Shown here: positions 16,647 through 25,656 of the stretch, piece after piece | Position numbering within the stretch: the stretch's first letter is position 1 | Layout of the letters: the number at the start of each line of letters is the position of its first letter | DNA from: Oscillospiraceae bacterium | GTDB lineage: Bacteria > Bacillota > Clostridia > Oscillospirales > Oscillospiraceae | Length of the DNA: 64,000 nucleotides | Assembly: GCA_017482385.1 (NCBI GenBank) | Contig: JAFUNI010000004.1 | Span: 1-64,000 of the forward strand | Reading direction: 5' to 3' | Notes under the pieces: generated by a model | The model's database searches: none | Told to the model about the DNA's origin: nothing | What the model saw: the letters and a program-made list of their open reading frames with translations, nothing else | Translations under genes and position numbers: made by a program

Positions 16647-17339
16647 TCAATAATGTCTTGGGCCGAAGATAGCGGTGCCAACACGGATCATAGTGCTGCC
16701 GCAGGCAATGGCATCGGCATAATCACCGGACATACCCATAGACAAAATATCGACACATACATTATCGTATTTTTTTGCCGTTATGTCAACAGAAAGGTTA
16801 TATATTTTTTGAAAAAATTTATGATTTTCTGTAGAAATTTGGCAAATTGGGGGGATAGCCATAAGTCCACGGACACGAATCGCGGAAAATTCACCGATTT
16901 TTTCCAAAAGAGGATGGATATCCTCCTCAGCGAAACCGGACTTGCTTTCTTCGCCGGCAATGTTGATTTCCAGAAGCACATCCTGGCAGATACCCTGGCG
17001 GGCAGCTTCCTTGTTGACGGCCTCCAAAAGCCGGATAGAATCGATGCTCTGAATAATGCCCACCTTACCCACAACTTGCTTGACCTTATTGGTCTGCAAA
17101 TGGCCGATGAAGTGAATGGGAACACCCTCATAGGCGTTTTCCGACAGCTTTTGTGTCAGCTCCTGTACCCGGTTCTCACCGCAGCAATCAATGCCGGCGG
17201 CAATGGCCTCACGGACAGCAGCTGTATCGTTCATTTTGGTGGCGGCGCACAGCTGGATATCCTTGGGATTCCGGCCTGCGGCAATGGCGGCCCGGCTGAT
17301 TTCCTCTTTGATGCGGGCTACATTTTCTGCAATAGACAT
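16647..17339 (-). CDS. PLP homeostasis protein (YggS/PLPBP family)
   Basis: A 230-residue single-domain PLP-binding barrel. Motifs are CAATKMND with the PLP lysine (about residue 36), CGENRVQE, HFIGHLQTNK and LSMGMSGDYADAIACGSTMIRVGTAIFG at the phosphate-binding end. The family balances pyridoxal phosphate and amino/keto acid pools and has no known catalytic reaction. It is first in the sepF-divIVA run and is separated from hfq by a terminator. Confidence 0.93.
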   Translation of the reverse strand: MSIAENVARIKEEISRAAIAAGRNPKDIQLCAATKMNDTAAVREAIAAGIDCCGENRVQELTQKLSENAYEGVPIHFIGHLQTNKVKQVVGKVGIIQSIDSIRLLEAVNKEAARQGICQDVLLEINIAGEESKSGFAEEDIHPLLEKIGEFSAIRVRGLMAIPPICQISTENHKFFQKIYNLSVDITAKKYDNVCVDILSMGMSGDYADAIACGSTMIRVGTAIFGPRHY

Positions 17340-17364
17340 TTTCTATCCCTCCTTTGGTAATACA

Positions 17365-17402
17365 CAAAAAGGCGGCGAAGCTTTGCTCCGCCGCCTTTTT
17401 GT
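17365..17402 (-). terminator. terminator after hfq
   Basis: On the minus strand AAAAAGGCGGCGGAGC and its complement GCTTCGCCGCCTTTTT form a stem with a T-run, between hfq and yggS. Confidence 0.85.
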
Positions 17403-17626
17403 TACGCAGTTACTGCTTTGATCGGCTTCATTGGGGCCAGTGTGGAAATAGCGTGCTTGTAGATCATCTGCTGTTTCCCTTCACTGATGAGAACCACCAC
17501 AAAGCTGTCAAAGCCTGCGACGGTGCCCCGGAGCTGAAAGCCATTCATCAAAAAGAGGGTGACGGGAACTTTATCCCGGCAAACCTCCTGCAAGATGGCT
17601 TCCTGTAAATTGTTTGGTTCAGACAT
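17402..17626 (-). CDS. hfq: RNA chaperone Hfq
   Basis: A 74-residue Sm-like protein that forms a hexamer and helps small RNAs pair with mRNAs. It opens with [24 protein letters not shown], has the Sm1 block [17 protein letters not shown] and the Sm2 block [10 protein letters not shown], where the usual YKHAIST is intact. AGAAGG lies seven bases before the chosen ATG. It follows miaA by 43 bp, the gene order seen across bacteria. Confidence 0.95.
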   Translation of the reverse strand: MSEPNNLQEAILQEVCRDKVPVTLFLMNGFQLRGTVAGFDSFVVVLISEGKQQMIYKHAISTLAPMKPIKAVTA

Positions 17627-17669
17627 ATGTATACCTTCTTTCTTTGGGATACACAAATCTTACCATTAT

Positions 17670-18605
17670 TCACTTGTCACATTCTGCTAAAACCTGTCGA
17701 GCCTTTGAAAGAATTTCGGAAGTTCCCTCGCCACTTTCCCGGCGGAGCCAGTGAATGGCCGGATTCCGCCGAAACCAGGTTAATTGCCGCTTGGCATATT
17801 TCCGGGAAGCCTGCTGCACAAGCTCTGTGGCAGTTTCTATGGAACTGCGCCCGGCTAAAGCATCCACAAATTCCTTGTAGCCGATGGCCTGCATGGCGGT
17901 ACATTTTTCGGGAACACCCTCTTTGAGCAAGGACTTGATTTCCTCCAATAAACCCTGGCGGAGCATTTCCTCCACCCGCCGGTCAATGCGTTCATATAAA
18001 GTTGCCCGGTCAGCATCCTCTAAGGCAAACCACACAGGATTATACCGTGGCGGGATCTGCTGGGTTTCCAAATTGTGTTGGGTGATGGTCTTGCCGGTTT
18101 CCAAATAGACTTCCATCGCCCGGATGATCCGCTTTTGGTCAGAGGGGTGTAGCCGCTGTGCAGATTCTGGGTCTACTTCCCGGAGCTGTTGGATCACGGC
18201 TTCAATGCCTTCTGCATTTGCCAGCTTTTCTAAGCGCTCCCGGCAGCCGGTGGAAGGGCAGGGGGCAAAGGCGTTACCCCGTATCAATGCGTCCATATAA
18301 AGCCCTGTGCCGCCAACGATAATGGCGGTCTTATCCCGGGCCAAAATATCGTCCACAATGGGCGTTGCCATATCGCAGTACTTGCCCACAGAGAAATCCT
18401 CCCAGGGCTCGGCAACGGACAGCATATGATGGGGAATGTTATCCATTTCTTCTGCGGTGGGCTTGGCAGTGCCAATGTCCATCCGCTTGTAAACCTGCAT
18501 GGAGTCGCAGGATACGATCTCACCGCCTAACTCCTTTGCTAAGGCAATGGACAGGGCGGTTTTGCCGGAGGCCGTCGGCCCGGCAATACAGATGATGTTA
18601 TTCAT
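17670..18605 (-). CDS. miaA: tRNA dimethylallyltransferase
   Basis: A 311-residue enzyme that adds a dimethylallyl group to A37 of tRNAs reading UNN codons. It has the P-loop IAGPTASGKTA near the start and the SCDSMQVYKRMDIGTAKPT block, both diagnostic. Its product is the substrate of MiaB, encoded 5.5 kb upstream in the same block. GAGGA lies eight bases before the ATG; a TTG nine bases earlier is less likely. Confidence 0.96.
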   Translation of the reverse strand: MNNIICIAGPTASGKTALSIALAKELGGEIVSCDSMQVYKRMDIGTAKPTAEEMDNIPHHMLSVAEPWEDFSVGKYCDMATPIVDDILARDKTAIIVGGTGLYMDALIRGNAFAPCPSTGCRERLEKLANAEGIEAVIQQLREVDPESAQRLHPSDQKRIIRAMEVYLETGKTITQHNLETQQIPPRYNPVWFALEDADRATLYERIDRRVEEMLRQGLLEEIKSLLKEGVPEKCTAMQAIGYKEFVDALAGRSSIETATELVQQASRKYAKRQLTWFRRNPAIHWLRRESGEGTSEILSKARQVLAECDK

Positions 18606-18610
18606 AAGGG

Positions 18611-18868
18611 TCAATCCTCAAATTCGCTGCCATCGACAGCGTGACCGCATTCCGGGCAGTATTTGGGCACAGTCCATCTTCTGCGTACAAGATGATGACC
18701 GCAGTTGGGACAACGGATGGTCAGCATAATAATGATAGCAACTGCCAAGAGCGCAACGCCGATCCAGGTACAGACCTCGGATTTTCCATATCCCAACGCA
18801 AACAGACCGATGCCTACGGCGGCAATGCCGTAAAAAATAAATTGTTTCAATCGAAGGTCGGTTCTCAT
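18611..18868 (-). CDS. small zinc-ribbon membrane protein
   Basis: An 85-residue protein with two hydrophobic segments (about 10-26 and 34-52) followed by a C-terminal zinc ribbon, CPNCGHHL and CPECGH, on the cytoplasmic side. It lies between mutL (9 bp) and miaA (5 bp between its stop and the miaA ATG), so it is transcribed with them. The function is unknown. Such ribbon-tailed membrane proteins are frequent in Clostridia. Confidence 0.75.
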   Translation of the reverse strand: MRTDLRLKQFIFYGIAAVGIGLFALGYGKSEVCTWIGVALLAVAIIIMLTIRCPNCGHHLVRRRWTVPKYCPECGHAVDGSEFED

Positions 18869-18877
18869 AAAGCCTCC

Positions 18878-20758
18878 TTAGCTGCGCTTAAACTGCTTTT
18901 CCAGCTGCTTTTTGCTTAAGGAAACACAAATGGGTCTGCCGTGGGGGCAGTGTTTTAAGTCTTCCCGGCTCAGGACTTGCTTGGCGAGTACCAGCAGCTC
19001 TTCCTCGCTGCTCTTCCAGCCGGCCTTGATAGCGGCCTTGCAGGCTACCGTGTGCAGCAGCTCATCCCGGACGGAGTCCTTCCGCTCCTTACGGCCGTTC
19101 AGCAGATCGGCAGCCAAGGTCTGCAAGGCATCCACAGCCTGGGAGCTGTCCAAATCCATAGGGATCTGCCGAATGAGCAGGGTGTTCTCGCCAAATTCCT
19201 GAATCTCAAAGCCCAATTCTTCCAAAAGGGCTTGATTATCCAGCAGGATCGCGATTTCGTCGGGGCTGGACCGATGGGTGATGGGGGTCAGCAGTGTTTG
19301 GGCGGAAATGGCCTCTTGTTCCGCTTTCAGCTTTTCGAAGAGGATCCGCTCATGGGCGGCGTGCTTGTCGATAAGATAGGCCTCCTCGCCTTGCTCCACC
19401 AAAATATAGCTATTGTACAGCTCACCCACATACCGCCAGGGAATGTCCTGGGGCATAGCCTCCATAACCACCTGTTCCGGCTCCGGTTCGGGAGCGGGCG
19501 CAGGTACAGGAATAGGCGCAGGTGCGGGACGGGAAATCTGCACAGATTCCCGCACAGGGGGGATTGCCGTCTGTTCCACCGCAGCAGCTACAGCGGCAGC
19601 CGCCAGGGGAGAGGGCTTGGGGGCTTCTTTTACCGCAGTTGCAAAATTCTTATACTCCTGGGCGCTCATGGTTCGGAAGAAATTTTCCTGTTTGGGCGCG
19701 GGTTTTGCAGATGCAGGAGCCGGTGCGGGCGCAGGTGCAACAGGCTTTTGAAACTGTACCTGGGGTCGATCCGGGGCCTTGTTCAGTGCGCCTAAAACCC
19801 CATAGTGAATGCAGTCAAAAACTGCCTTTTCGTTGAGGAATTTCACTTCCGTTTTTGCCGGGTGGACATTCACATCCACGGCGCTTGCCGGCAGGGTCAA
19901 ATGTAATACACAGGCAGGAAATTTGCCTGTCATGATCTGATTGCGATAGGCTTCTTCCAAAGCGGCGATCATCAGCCGGGACTTTACAGGCCGGCCGTTG
20001 ACAAAGAAGGTCTGCAGTGCCCGGCTGGGCCGTGCATCGGTGGGTTTGGACACAAAGCCGGAGAGGGTATAGTTTTCCCACTTGCTTTCCAGGGGAACAA
20101 GCCGCCCGGAATCCCGGCCGTACACGCAGTACACAGCCGCTTCCAAACTTCCCGTGCCGGGAGTGGACAGGACTTCCTTGCCGTCCCGCAGGAAACGGAA
20201 AGCGACCTCCGGGTGAGCCAAAGCCTGCATTTGGATGGCGGCAGCAACCTTGCTGCCTTCTACGGTGTCAGACTTCATAAATTTCATTCTTGCCGGGGTG
20301 TTGAAAAACAGATCCCGGACAATGATGGTGGTGCCGTCGGGGCAGCCTGCCTCAGACTCCTCGGTAATGATACCGGCCTCCAAGCTGAGGCTTGTGCCGC
20401 TGATAGCACCGGGGGTCTTGGTCATCACATCGATGCGGCTGACAGAAGCCACTGCCGCCAAAGCCTCGCCACGGAAACCCATGGTAACGATGGCAGCCAG
20501 ATCCTCGGCGGTTTTTAATTTGGAGGTGGCATGGCGGAGGAATGCAGTCTTTACATCCTCGGGGCTCATACCGCAGCCGTTGTCGGTGACCCGCAGAAAG
20601 GTCATACCGCCGTCACGAATTTCTAAAGTGATTTGGGATGCGCCGGCATCCACGGCGTTTTCCAACAATTCCTTCACAACAGAGGCTGGCCGTTCCACCA
20701 CCTCGCCGGCGGCGATTAAGTTGGCAATATGGGGAGAAAGCTGAATGATTTTAGGCAT
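18878..20758 (-). CDS. mutL: DNA mismatch repair protein MutL
   Basis: A 626-residue GHKL ATPase that links MutS recognition to strand cleavage. ATPase motifs are ELLENAVDAGAS, DNGCGM, TSKL and GFRGEAL near the N-terminus, then NTPARMKF. A proline/alanine-rich linker spans about 340-430 (PVAPAPAPAPASAKPAPK). The C-terminal domain contains DKHAAHERILFE, i.e. the DQHAxxERxxYE-type endonuclease motif with Lys in place of Gln, and ends with a CPHGRPICV zinc-site-like motif. It is therefore probably an endonuclease-competent MutL. Confidence 0.96.
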   Translation of the reverse strand: MPKIIQLSPHIANLIAAGEVVERPASVVKELLENAVDAGASQITLEIRDGGMTFLRVTDNGCGMSPEDVKTAFLRHATSKLKTAEDLAAIVTMGFRGEALAAVASVSRIDVMTKTPGAISGTSLSLEAGIITEESEAGCPDGTTIIVRDLFFNTPARMKFMKSDTVEGSKVAAAIQMQALAHPEVAFRFLRDGKEVLSTPGTGSLEAAVYCVYGRDSGRLVPLESKWENYTLSGFVSKPTDARPSRALQTFFVNGRPVKSRLMIAALEEAYRNQIMTGKFPACVLHLTLPASAVDVNVHPAKTEVKFLNEKAVFDCIHYGVLGALNKAPDRPQVQFQKPVAPAPAPAPASAKPAPKQENFFRTMSAQEYKNFATAVKEAPKPSPLAAAAVAAAVEQTAIPPVRESVQISRPAPAPIPVPAPAPEPEPEQVVMEAMPQDIPWRYVGELYNSYILVEQGEEAYLIDKHAAHERILFEKLKAEQEAISAQTLLTPITHRSSPDEIAILLDNQALLEELGFEIQEFGENTLLIRQIPMDLDSSQAVDALQTLAADLLNGRKERKDSVRDELLHTVACKAAIKAGWKSSEEELLVLAKQVLSREDLKHCPHGRPICVSLSKKQLEKQFKRS

Positions 20759-20762
20759 AAGA

Positions 20763-21449
20763 TCACCTCATGGTAGACATACCGATTTGGTTGATAATCA
20801 TGTGAATGAGAATTGGAGCGACAATGGTGTCGGCCCGCTCGTAAGCCAGGGAAAGGGCAATACCTGCCGGGAGATACTGCATAAAGCAAAGCAGAAGCGT
20901 TAACCAGTCTACGCTGCCGATAAAACCGACAACGTGAATGGAAGAAAACACCACAGCAGATACAATGTAAGCCAAAATGCGATGCTTTCGCTGTAACTGC
21001 TGAAAAATTAAGCCACGGTACAAGGTTTCTTCCACCACCGGCACGAGACAAACAGTGCAAAGCCCCATAATTACGGGATTCTCCTGGACCATTCCGGTCA
21101 CAGCCTGGTCATTTACGTTGGCAAAGTTAGGGCTTATCCAGGTGATCAAAAAGCCCAAAAGGATCGTGCCCCAGTAGTACACACCGAAGCCGATCAAAAC
21201 GCTGATCAGACATTTGGGAATGTTTTTCCAGGCAGCTTGCAGGGAGCGGCCCAAAAACCGGTGAAAAATCGCCACAACGCTCACGAAATTCACCAGAAAA
21301 TAGATGATGTTAAGTGTGGTAATAGATAGGGGATATCCCCATAAATAGGCAACGATGGCGATTAAGGAAGATAAAAGGATCTGACTAAAGGCCAGGTAGA
21401 TATAGCCCAAGATGTTTTCCTGGCGGGTGGTGGCAATGGAAAGTTTCAT
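20763..21449 (-). CDS. CPBP family intramembrane metalloprotease
   Basis: A 228-residue protein with about six membrane segments. It has the CPBP motifs EETLYRGLIFQQL (EExxxR) and FSSIHVVGF (FxxxH), which place Glu/Arg/His in the membrane as in Rce1-type proteases, and a late Asn near the C-terminus (HMIINQIG). The substrate is unknown. It sits between mutS (1 bp) and mutL (4 bp), an operon position with no evident link to mismatch repair. Confidence 0.88.
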   Translation of the reverse strand: MKLSIATTRQENILGYIYLAFSQILLSSLIAIVAYLWGYPLSITTLNIIYFLVNFVSVVAIFHRFLGRSLQAAWKNIPKCLISVLIGFGVYYWGTILLGFLITWISPNFANVNDQAVTGMVQENPVIMGLCTVCLVPVVEETLYRGLIFQQLQRKHRILAYIVSAVVFSSIHVVGFIGSVDWLTLLLCFMQYLPAGIALSLAYERADTIVAPILIHMIINQIGMSTMR

Positions 21450-21450
21450 A

Positions 21451-24057
21451 TTACTCCAGCATTTTCTTCAGTTTGTACAATTCGTTCATAGCTTCGATGG
21501 GTGTCAGTGTTTCCACACTGATGGCGGCCAGTGCCTGGGCGACCTGCTGAGAACTTAAGTCCAGCATGCTGATCTGGTCGTCAACTTCTGGCTGGCGTAC
21601 CTTCACAGGCCGGGGGCTGTCGTCATTTTCCAGTTCTTCAAGGATTTGTCTTGCCCGGTTGATGACACCGCCCGGCAGGCCTGCCAGCTTGGCAACCTCC
21701 ACACCGAAGCTGTCGTCGGTAGCACCGGGAACGATCTTTCGCAGGAAGATCATTTTGTCGCCCCGCTTTTTTACAGCGATATTGTAATTCTTGATACCGG
21801 GGAGCTGCTCTTCAATGATGCTCAGCTCGTGGTAATGGGTGGCAAAAAGAGTCTTAGCCCCCAACTGCCGGGGGTTGGCAACATATTCCAAAACAGCCCG
21901 GGCAATGGCCATGCCGTCATAGGTGGAAGTGCCGCGGCCGATCTCGTCTAAGATCAGCAGGCTCTTGGGTGTGGCATACTTCAAAATGGAAGCCATCTCC
22001 GCCATCTCCACCATAAATGTGGATTGGCCGGATGCCAAATCATCGCTGGCACCGATACGGGTGAAAATTCTGTCCACAAGGCCGATCTTAGCGGACTTGG
22101 CAGGCACGAAAGAGCCCATTTGCGCCATCAAAGTGATGAGAGCCACTTGACGCATATAGGTGGATTTACCTGCCATATTGGGGCCTGTGATGATAGAAAC
22201 GAGATTCTCACTTGTGCCCAACTGGGTGTCGTTGGGAACAAACAGAGTGTCCTTGAGCATTTTTTCCACCACAGGGTGACGGCCCTCACTGATGGAAATT
22301 TCATTGCCCAAAGAGATCTCCGGGCGGCAGTAGTTGTTTTTAACAGCAACGGTTGCCAAGCTGCACAGGGTATCCACCGCAGCCACAGCGGCGGCAGAGA
22401 TCTGCACCCGGACAGCCTGCTGAGCCAAATGCTCCCGCAGATTGTTGAAAATTTCGTATTCCAAAGCGGTGCAGCGCTCTTTTGCGGTGAGCACCTGCTC
22501 TTCCAGTTCCTTCAGTTCCGGGGTGATGTAACGCTCGTTGTTGGTAAGGGTCTGACGGCGGATGTAATGGGCAGGAACTTGGTCTACAAAGGACTTGGAA
22601 ACCTCAATATAATAACCAAAGACCCGGTTGTAGTTGACGCGCAAAGTGCGGATACCGGTCTTTTCCCGTTCCTCGGCCTCGATGGCAGCCATAATACCGG
22701 CGCCGCCGTCCATAATATCGTTGAGGCGGTCTACTTCCTCATTGGCGCCTTTTTTGATAATACCACCCTCGCGAACAGTCAGAGGGGGCTTTTCTGTGAT
22801 GGTGTTTTCAATCAGATCGGCGCAATCGGTCAGAGAATCGATGGCCTCTTGTAATTTCTGCAGCATAGGAGATTTGCTCTGCTGTAAAAGCTGCTTAATA
22901 TCCGGCAGGCTGCGTAAACCGCCGGCTAAGGACAGCAGATCCCGGCAGTTGACAGTGCCGGTGACGATCCGGGTCATCACCCGCTCAAAATCGGTTACAT
23001 ATTTGAGCGCCTCGGTGAGCTCACCCCGGGTGACAGTATCATTTACCAGTTCTTCCACAGCATTCTGGCGGCTGATGATCTCGCCGGCATCCAGCAGGGG
23101 CTTTTCCAGCCAGCTACGCAGGAGTCTGCCGCCCATAGGGGTCTGGGTCTTGTCCAGTACCCACAGAAGCGTACCCTTTTTGTCCTTGGCACGGAGCGTC
23201 TCAGCCAGTTCCAAATTCCGCCGGGCATCCAAATCCAGCTCCATAAATACACCGGTGGTATAGTAATGCAGTTCGTTGATATGAGAAAGATCGTTCTTCT
23301 GCAGTTCAATGAGCAGTTGCAGCAAGCTGCCCGCAGCCATCACAGCCTCGGGAAGACCGGCAAGACCCAACTCCGCAACAGATTTTGCGAAATGCTTTTC
23401 CAAAAGGGTTTCCGCGGCTGCTGCCATAAACTGCTCGGGCTTGCCCTCATCCAAACAGCAGTGCAGCCGATGGCGCAGCGCATCGTTAAGTACATCGTCG
23501 GAAGTGGCCTTGCCGTAACGGATGACCTCCGTGGGGGCAAAGCGGCCCAACTCCGAAGCAGCGGCCTGGGAATCGGCGCACACGGTCACATAGAACGCAC
23601 CGGTGGAAACATCGCAAAATGCCACACCGATCCGGGTGCCTTCGCCGTACATACAGGCCATATAGTTGTTGCGGCTTTCCTCCAGCATGCAGCTTTCCGT
23701 GACCGTGCCGGGGGTGACGATCCGGGTGATCTCCCGCTGGACGATGCCCTTGGCCTGGGCGGGGTCTTCCACCTGTTCGCAGATAGCTACCTTGTAGCCC
23801 TTCTGTACCAGCCGGGCAATGTAGGCATCTACGCTGTGATAGGGCACACCGCACATAGGGGTCTGCTCCTCCACAGGCTTATTCCGATCCCGGGTGGTAA
23901 GGGTCAGATCCAGTTCCTTGGCGGCAAGACGGGCATCTTCGTCGAACATCTCATAGAAGTCACCCAACCGGAAGAACAGGATGCAATCCTGGTTCTGCTC
24001 CTTAATATCAAAATACTGACGCCGCATAGGGGTCATTTCGTTGGTTTTCGTTGCCAT
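21451..24057 (-). CDS. mutS: DNA mismatch repair protein MutS
   Basis: An 868-residue ATPase that recognises mismatches. The N-terminal mismatch-binding domain has FFRLGDFYEMFDEDA with the Phe-x-Glu wedge motif (FYEMF). The C-terminal ATPase has the P-loop TGPNMAGKSTYMRQ, the Walker B LLILDEIGRGTSTYDG and ATHYHELS. Length is standard. The ATG at 24057 has AAAGGA nine bases upstream. The miaB stop overlaps the region just upstream, so miaB-mutS-CPBP-mutL are one unit. Confidence 0.97.
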   Translation of the reverse strand: MATKTNEMTPMRRQYFDIKEQNQDCILFFRLGDFYEMFDEDARLAAKELDLTLTTRDRNKPVEEQTPMCGVPYHSVDAYIARLVQKGYKVAICEQVEDPAQAKGIVQREITRIVTPGTVTESCMLEESRNNYMACMYGEGTRIGVAFCDVSTGAFYVTVCADSQAAASELGRFAPTEVIRYGKATSDDVLNDALRHRLHCCLDEGKPEQFMAAAAETLLEKHFAKSVAELGLAGLPEAVMAAGSLLQLLIELQKNDLSHINELHYYTTGVFMELDLDARRNLELAETLRAKDKKGTLLWVLDKTQTPMGGRLLRSWLEKPLLDAGEIISRQNAVEELVNDTVTRGELTEALKYVTDFERVMTRIVTGTVNCRDLLSLAGGLRSLPDIKQLLQQSKSPMLQKLQEAIDSLTDCADLIENTITEKPPLTVREGGIIKKGANEEVDRLNDIMDGGAGIMAAIEAEEREKTGIRTLRVNYNRVFGYYIEVSKSFVDQVPAHYIRRQTLTNNERYITPELKELEEQVLTAKERCTALEYEIFNNLREHLAQQAVRVQISAAAVAAVDTLCSLATVAVKNNYCRPEISLGNEISISEGRHPVVEKMLKDTLFVPNDTQLGTSENLVSIITGPNMAGKSTYMRQVALITLMAQMGSFVPAKSAKIGLVDRIFTRIGASDDLASGQSTFMVEMAEMASILKYATPKSLLILDEIGRGTSTYDGMAIARAVLEYVANPRQLGAKTLFATHYHELSIIEEQLPGIKNYNIAVKKRGDKMIFLRKIVPGATDDSFGVEVAKLAGLPGGVINRARQILEELENDDSPRPVKVRQPEVDDQISMLDLSSQQVAQALAAISVETLTPIEAMNELYKLKKMLE

Positions 24058-24062
24058 AGGAT

Positions 24063-25475
24063 TCAATCCTTTTCTGTAAGTTTTCCGGTTAAGCTCCAGG
24101 TGGTTGCGCCGGTGACGGTGATATCGGCAAAGCTGCCAATCAGACTTTTATCGCCCATCAGCCGTACCAGTCGGCCGCCCTCGGTGCGGGCGGTGAGGAA
24201 TTCCTTGTCAGTGCCGTCGATCAGACACCGCATCGTCTTCCCAATGTATTCTTTGTGCAGCTCCTCGGAAATTCCGTTCTGCACAGCGCACAGCCGGTCA
24301 AACCGGCGGTTCTTTTCTTCCTTGGGGGTGGGGTCATCCATGGATGCCGCAGGTGTGCCGGGCCGGGGAGAGAAAATAAAGGTAAACAGAGAATCGTAGC
24401 GAACCTGTTCGATCAAAGTGATGGTTTCTTCAAATTCTTCCTCTGTTTCTCCGGGGAAGCCCACGATCACATCGGAGGTCAGTACCAAGCCGGGCATAAC
24501 AGACTTGGCGTAATTCACCTTTTCCAAATAAGTTTCCCGGTCATAGTGGCGGTTCATCGCCTTCAGAACCCGGGAAGAACCGGATTGGAAGGGAAGATGC
24601 AGTTGCTTTGCGATCTTGGGACTTGCCGCCATAGTGTCAAAGAGCTTCTTGGAAGCATCTCTGGGATGGCTGGTCATAAACCGGATGAGAAAATCTCCGG
24701 GGATCTCAGCGATTTTTTTAAGTAAATCAGCAAAATCCACACCCTGATCCAAGTCCTTGCCGTAAGAGTTTACATTCTGACCTAAGAGGGTAATGTCCTT
24801 CACGCCGTTTTCCACAAGGGCCTGGCACTCAGCCAAAATATCTTCCCATTTCCGGCTCCGCTCCCGACCCCGGACATAGGGTACAATGCAATAGGTGCAG
24901 AAATTATTGCACCCGTACATAATGGATACCCATGCCTTTAAGCCGCTGTCGCGTTGTTGGGGCAAGCCCTCTACAATAGAGCCGGGCTCATCAGCGGTGA
25001 AATAAGTCCGTTTGCCGGTAAACAGCACCCGGCGGAGAATCTCCGGAAACTGCCACAAATGATGGGTGGAGAACACACCGTCCACATGGGGATAGCTGTT
25101 CTTGATCCGGGTAACCACCTGCTCCTGGCCGGCCATACAGCCACACAAGAAAATCTTCTGCCGGGGATGGCGGCGCTTGGTGTGGGTGAGTGCACCCAAA
25201 TTGCCGAAAACACGCTGCTGGGCGTGTTCCCGGATGGCGCAGGTGTTCATGACCACCACATCCGCACCCTCAGCTTCCTGGACAATAGCATAACCGGCTT
25301 CGATCAGCAGACCCCGGATCCGTTCGGAATCCGCCTCGTTTTGCTGGCAGCCGTAGGTTTCCACATAGGCAGTGGGGGTGATGTTTTGCTCCAGCCAAAA
25401 GGCTTTTATTTCCGCGCAGAAAGCAAGCTGACTATTCACTTGTTCCTGCTGTATTACTGTGGTTTTTCCGTTCAT
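24063..25475 (-). CDS. miaB: tRNA-2-methylthio-N6-dimethylallyladenosine synthase
   Basis: A 470-residue radical SAM methylthiotransferase completing ms2i6A37 on tRNA. It has an N-terminal UPF0004 domain (VETYGCQQNEADSER, VMNTCAIREHAQQ, FLCGCMAG), the radical-SAM cysteines in GCNNFCTYCIVPYVRGRERSR (CxxxCxxC) and a C-terminal TRAM domain. GCQQNEAD and the three N-terminal cysteines for the auxiliary cluster are intact. It works after MiaA, encoded in the same block. Confidence 0.96.
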   Translation of the reverse strand: MNGKTTVIQQEQVNSQLAFCAEIKAFWLEQNITPTAYVETYGCQQNEADSERIRGLLIEAGYAIVQEAEGADVVVMNTCAIREHAQQRVFGNLGALTHTKRRHPRQKIFLCGCMAGQEQVVTRIKNSYPHVDGVFSTHHLWQFPEILRRVLFTGKRTYFTADEPGSIVEGLPQQRDSGLKAWVSIMYGCNNFCTYCIVPYVRGRERSRKWEDILAECQALVENGVKDITLLGQNVNSYGKDLDQGVDFADLLKKIAEIPGDFLIRFMTSHPRDASKKLFDTMAASPKIAKQLHLPFQSGSSRVLKAMNRHYDRETYLEKVNYAKSVMPGLVLTSDVIVGFPGETEEEFEETITLIEQVRYDSLFTFIFSPRPGTPAASMDDPTPKEEKNRRFDRLCAVQNGISEELHKEYIGKTMRCLIDGTDKEFLTARTEGGRLVRLMGDKSLIGSFADITVTGATTWSLTGKLTEKD

Positions 25476-25656
25476 GGGAAAGCTCCTTGCAGATATAATA
25501 TATCAATATAGTATAATAACATTTTTCCCTCTTTTTTGCAAGGGTTAGCTGAAATTTTACGGAATCGTAAATTTTTGTAAATAATCTTGCTTTTGGGTAT
25601 CTTCCGTGGTAAACTATGGGGGAATTACTTATAAAGTAAGAAACGAGGAAAAGTTT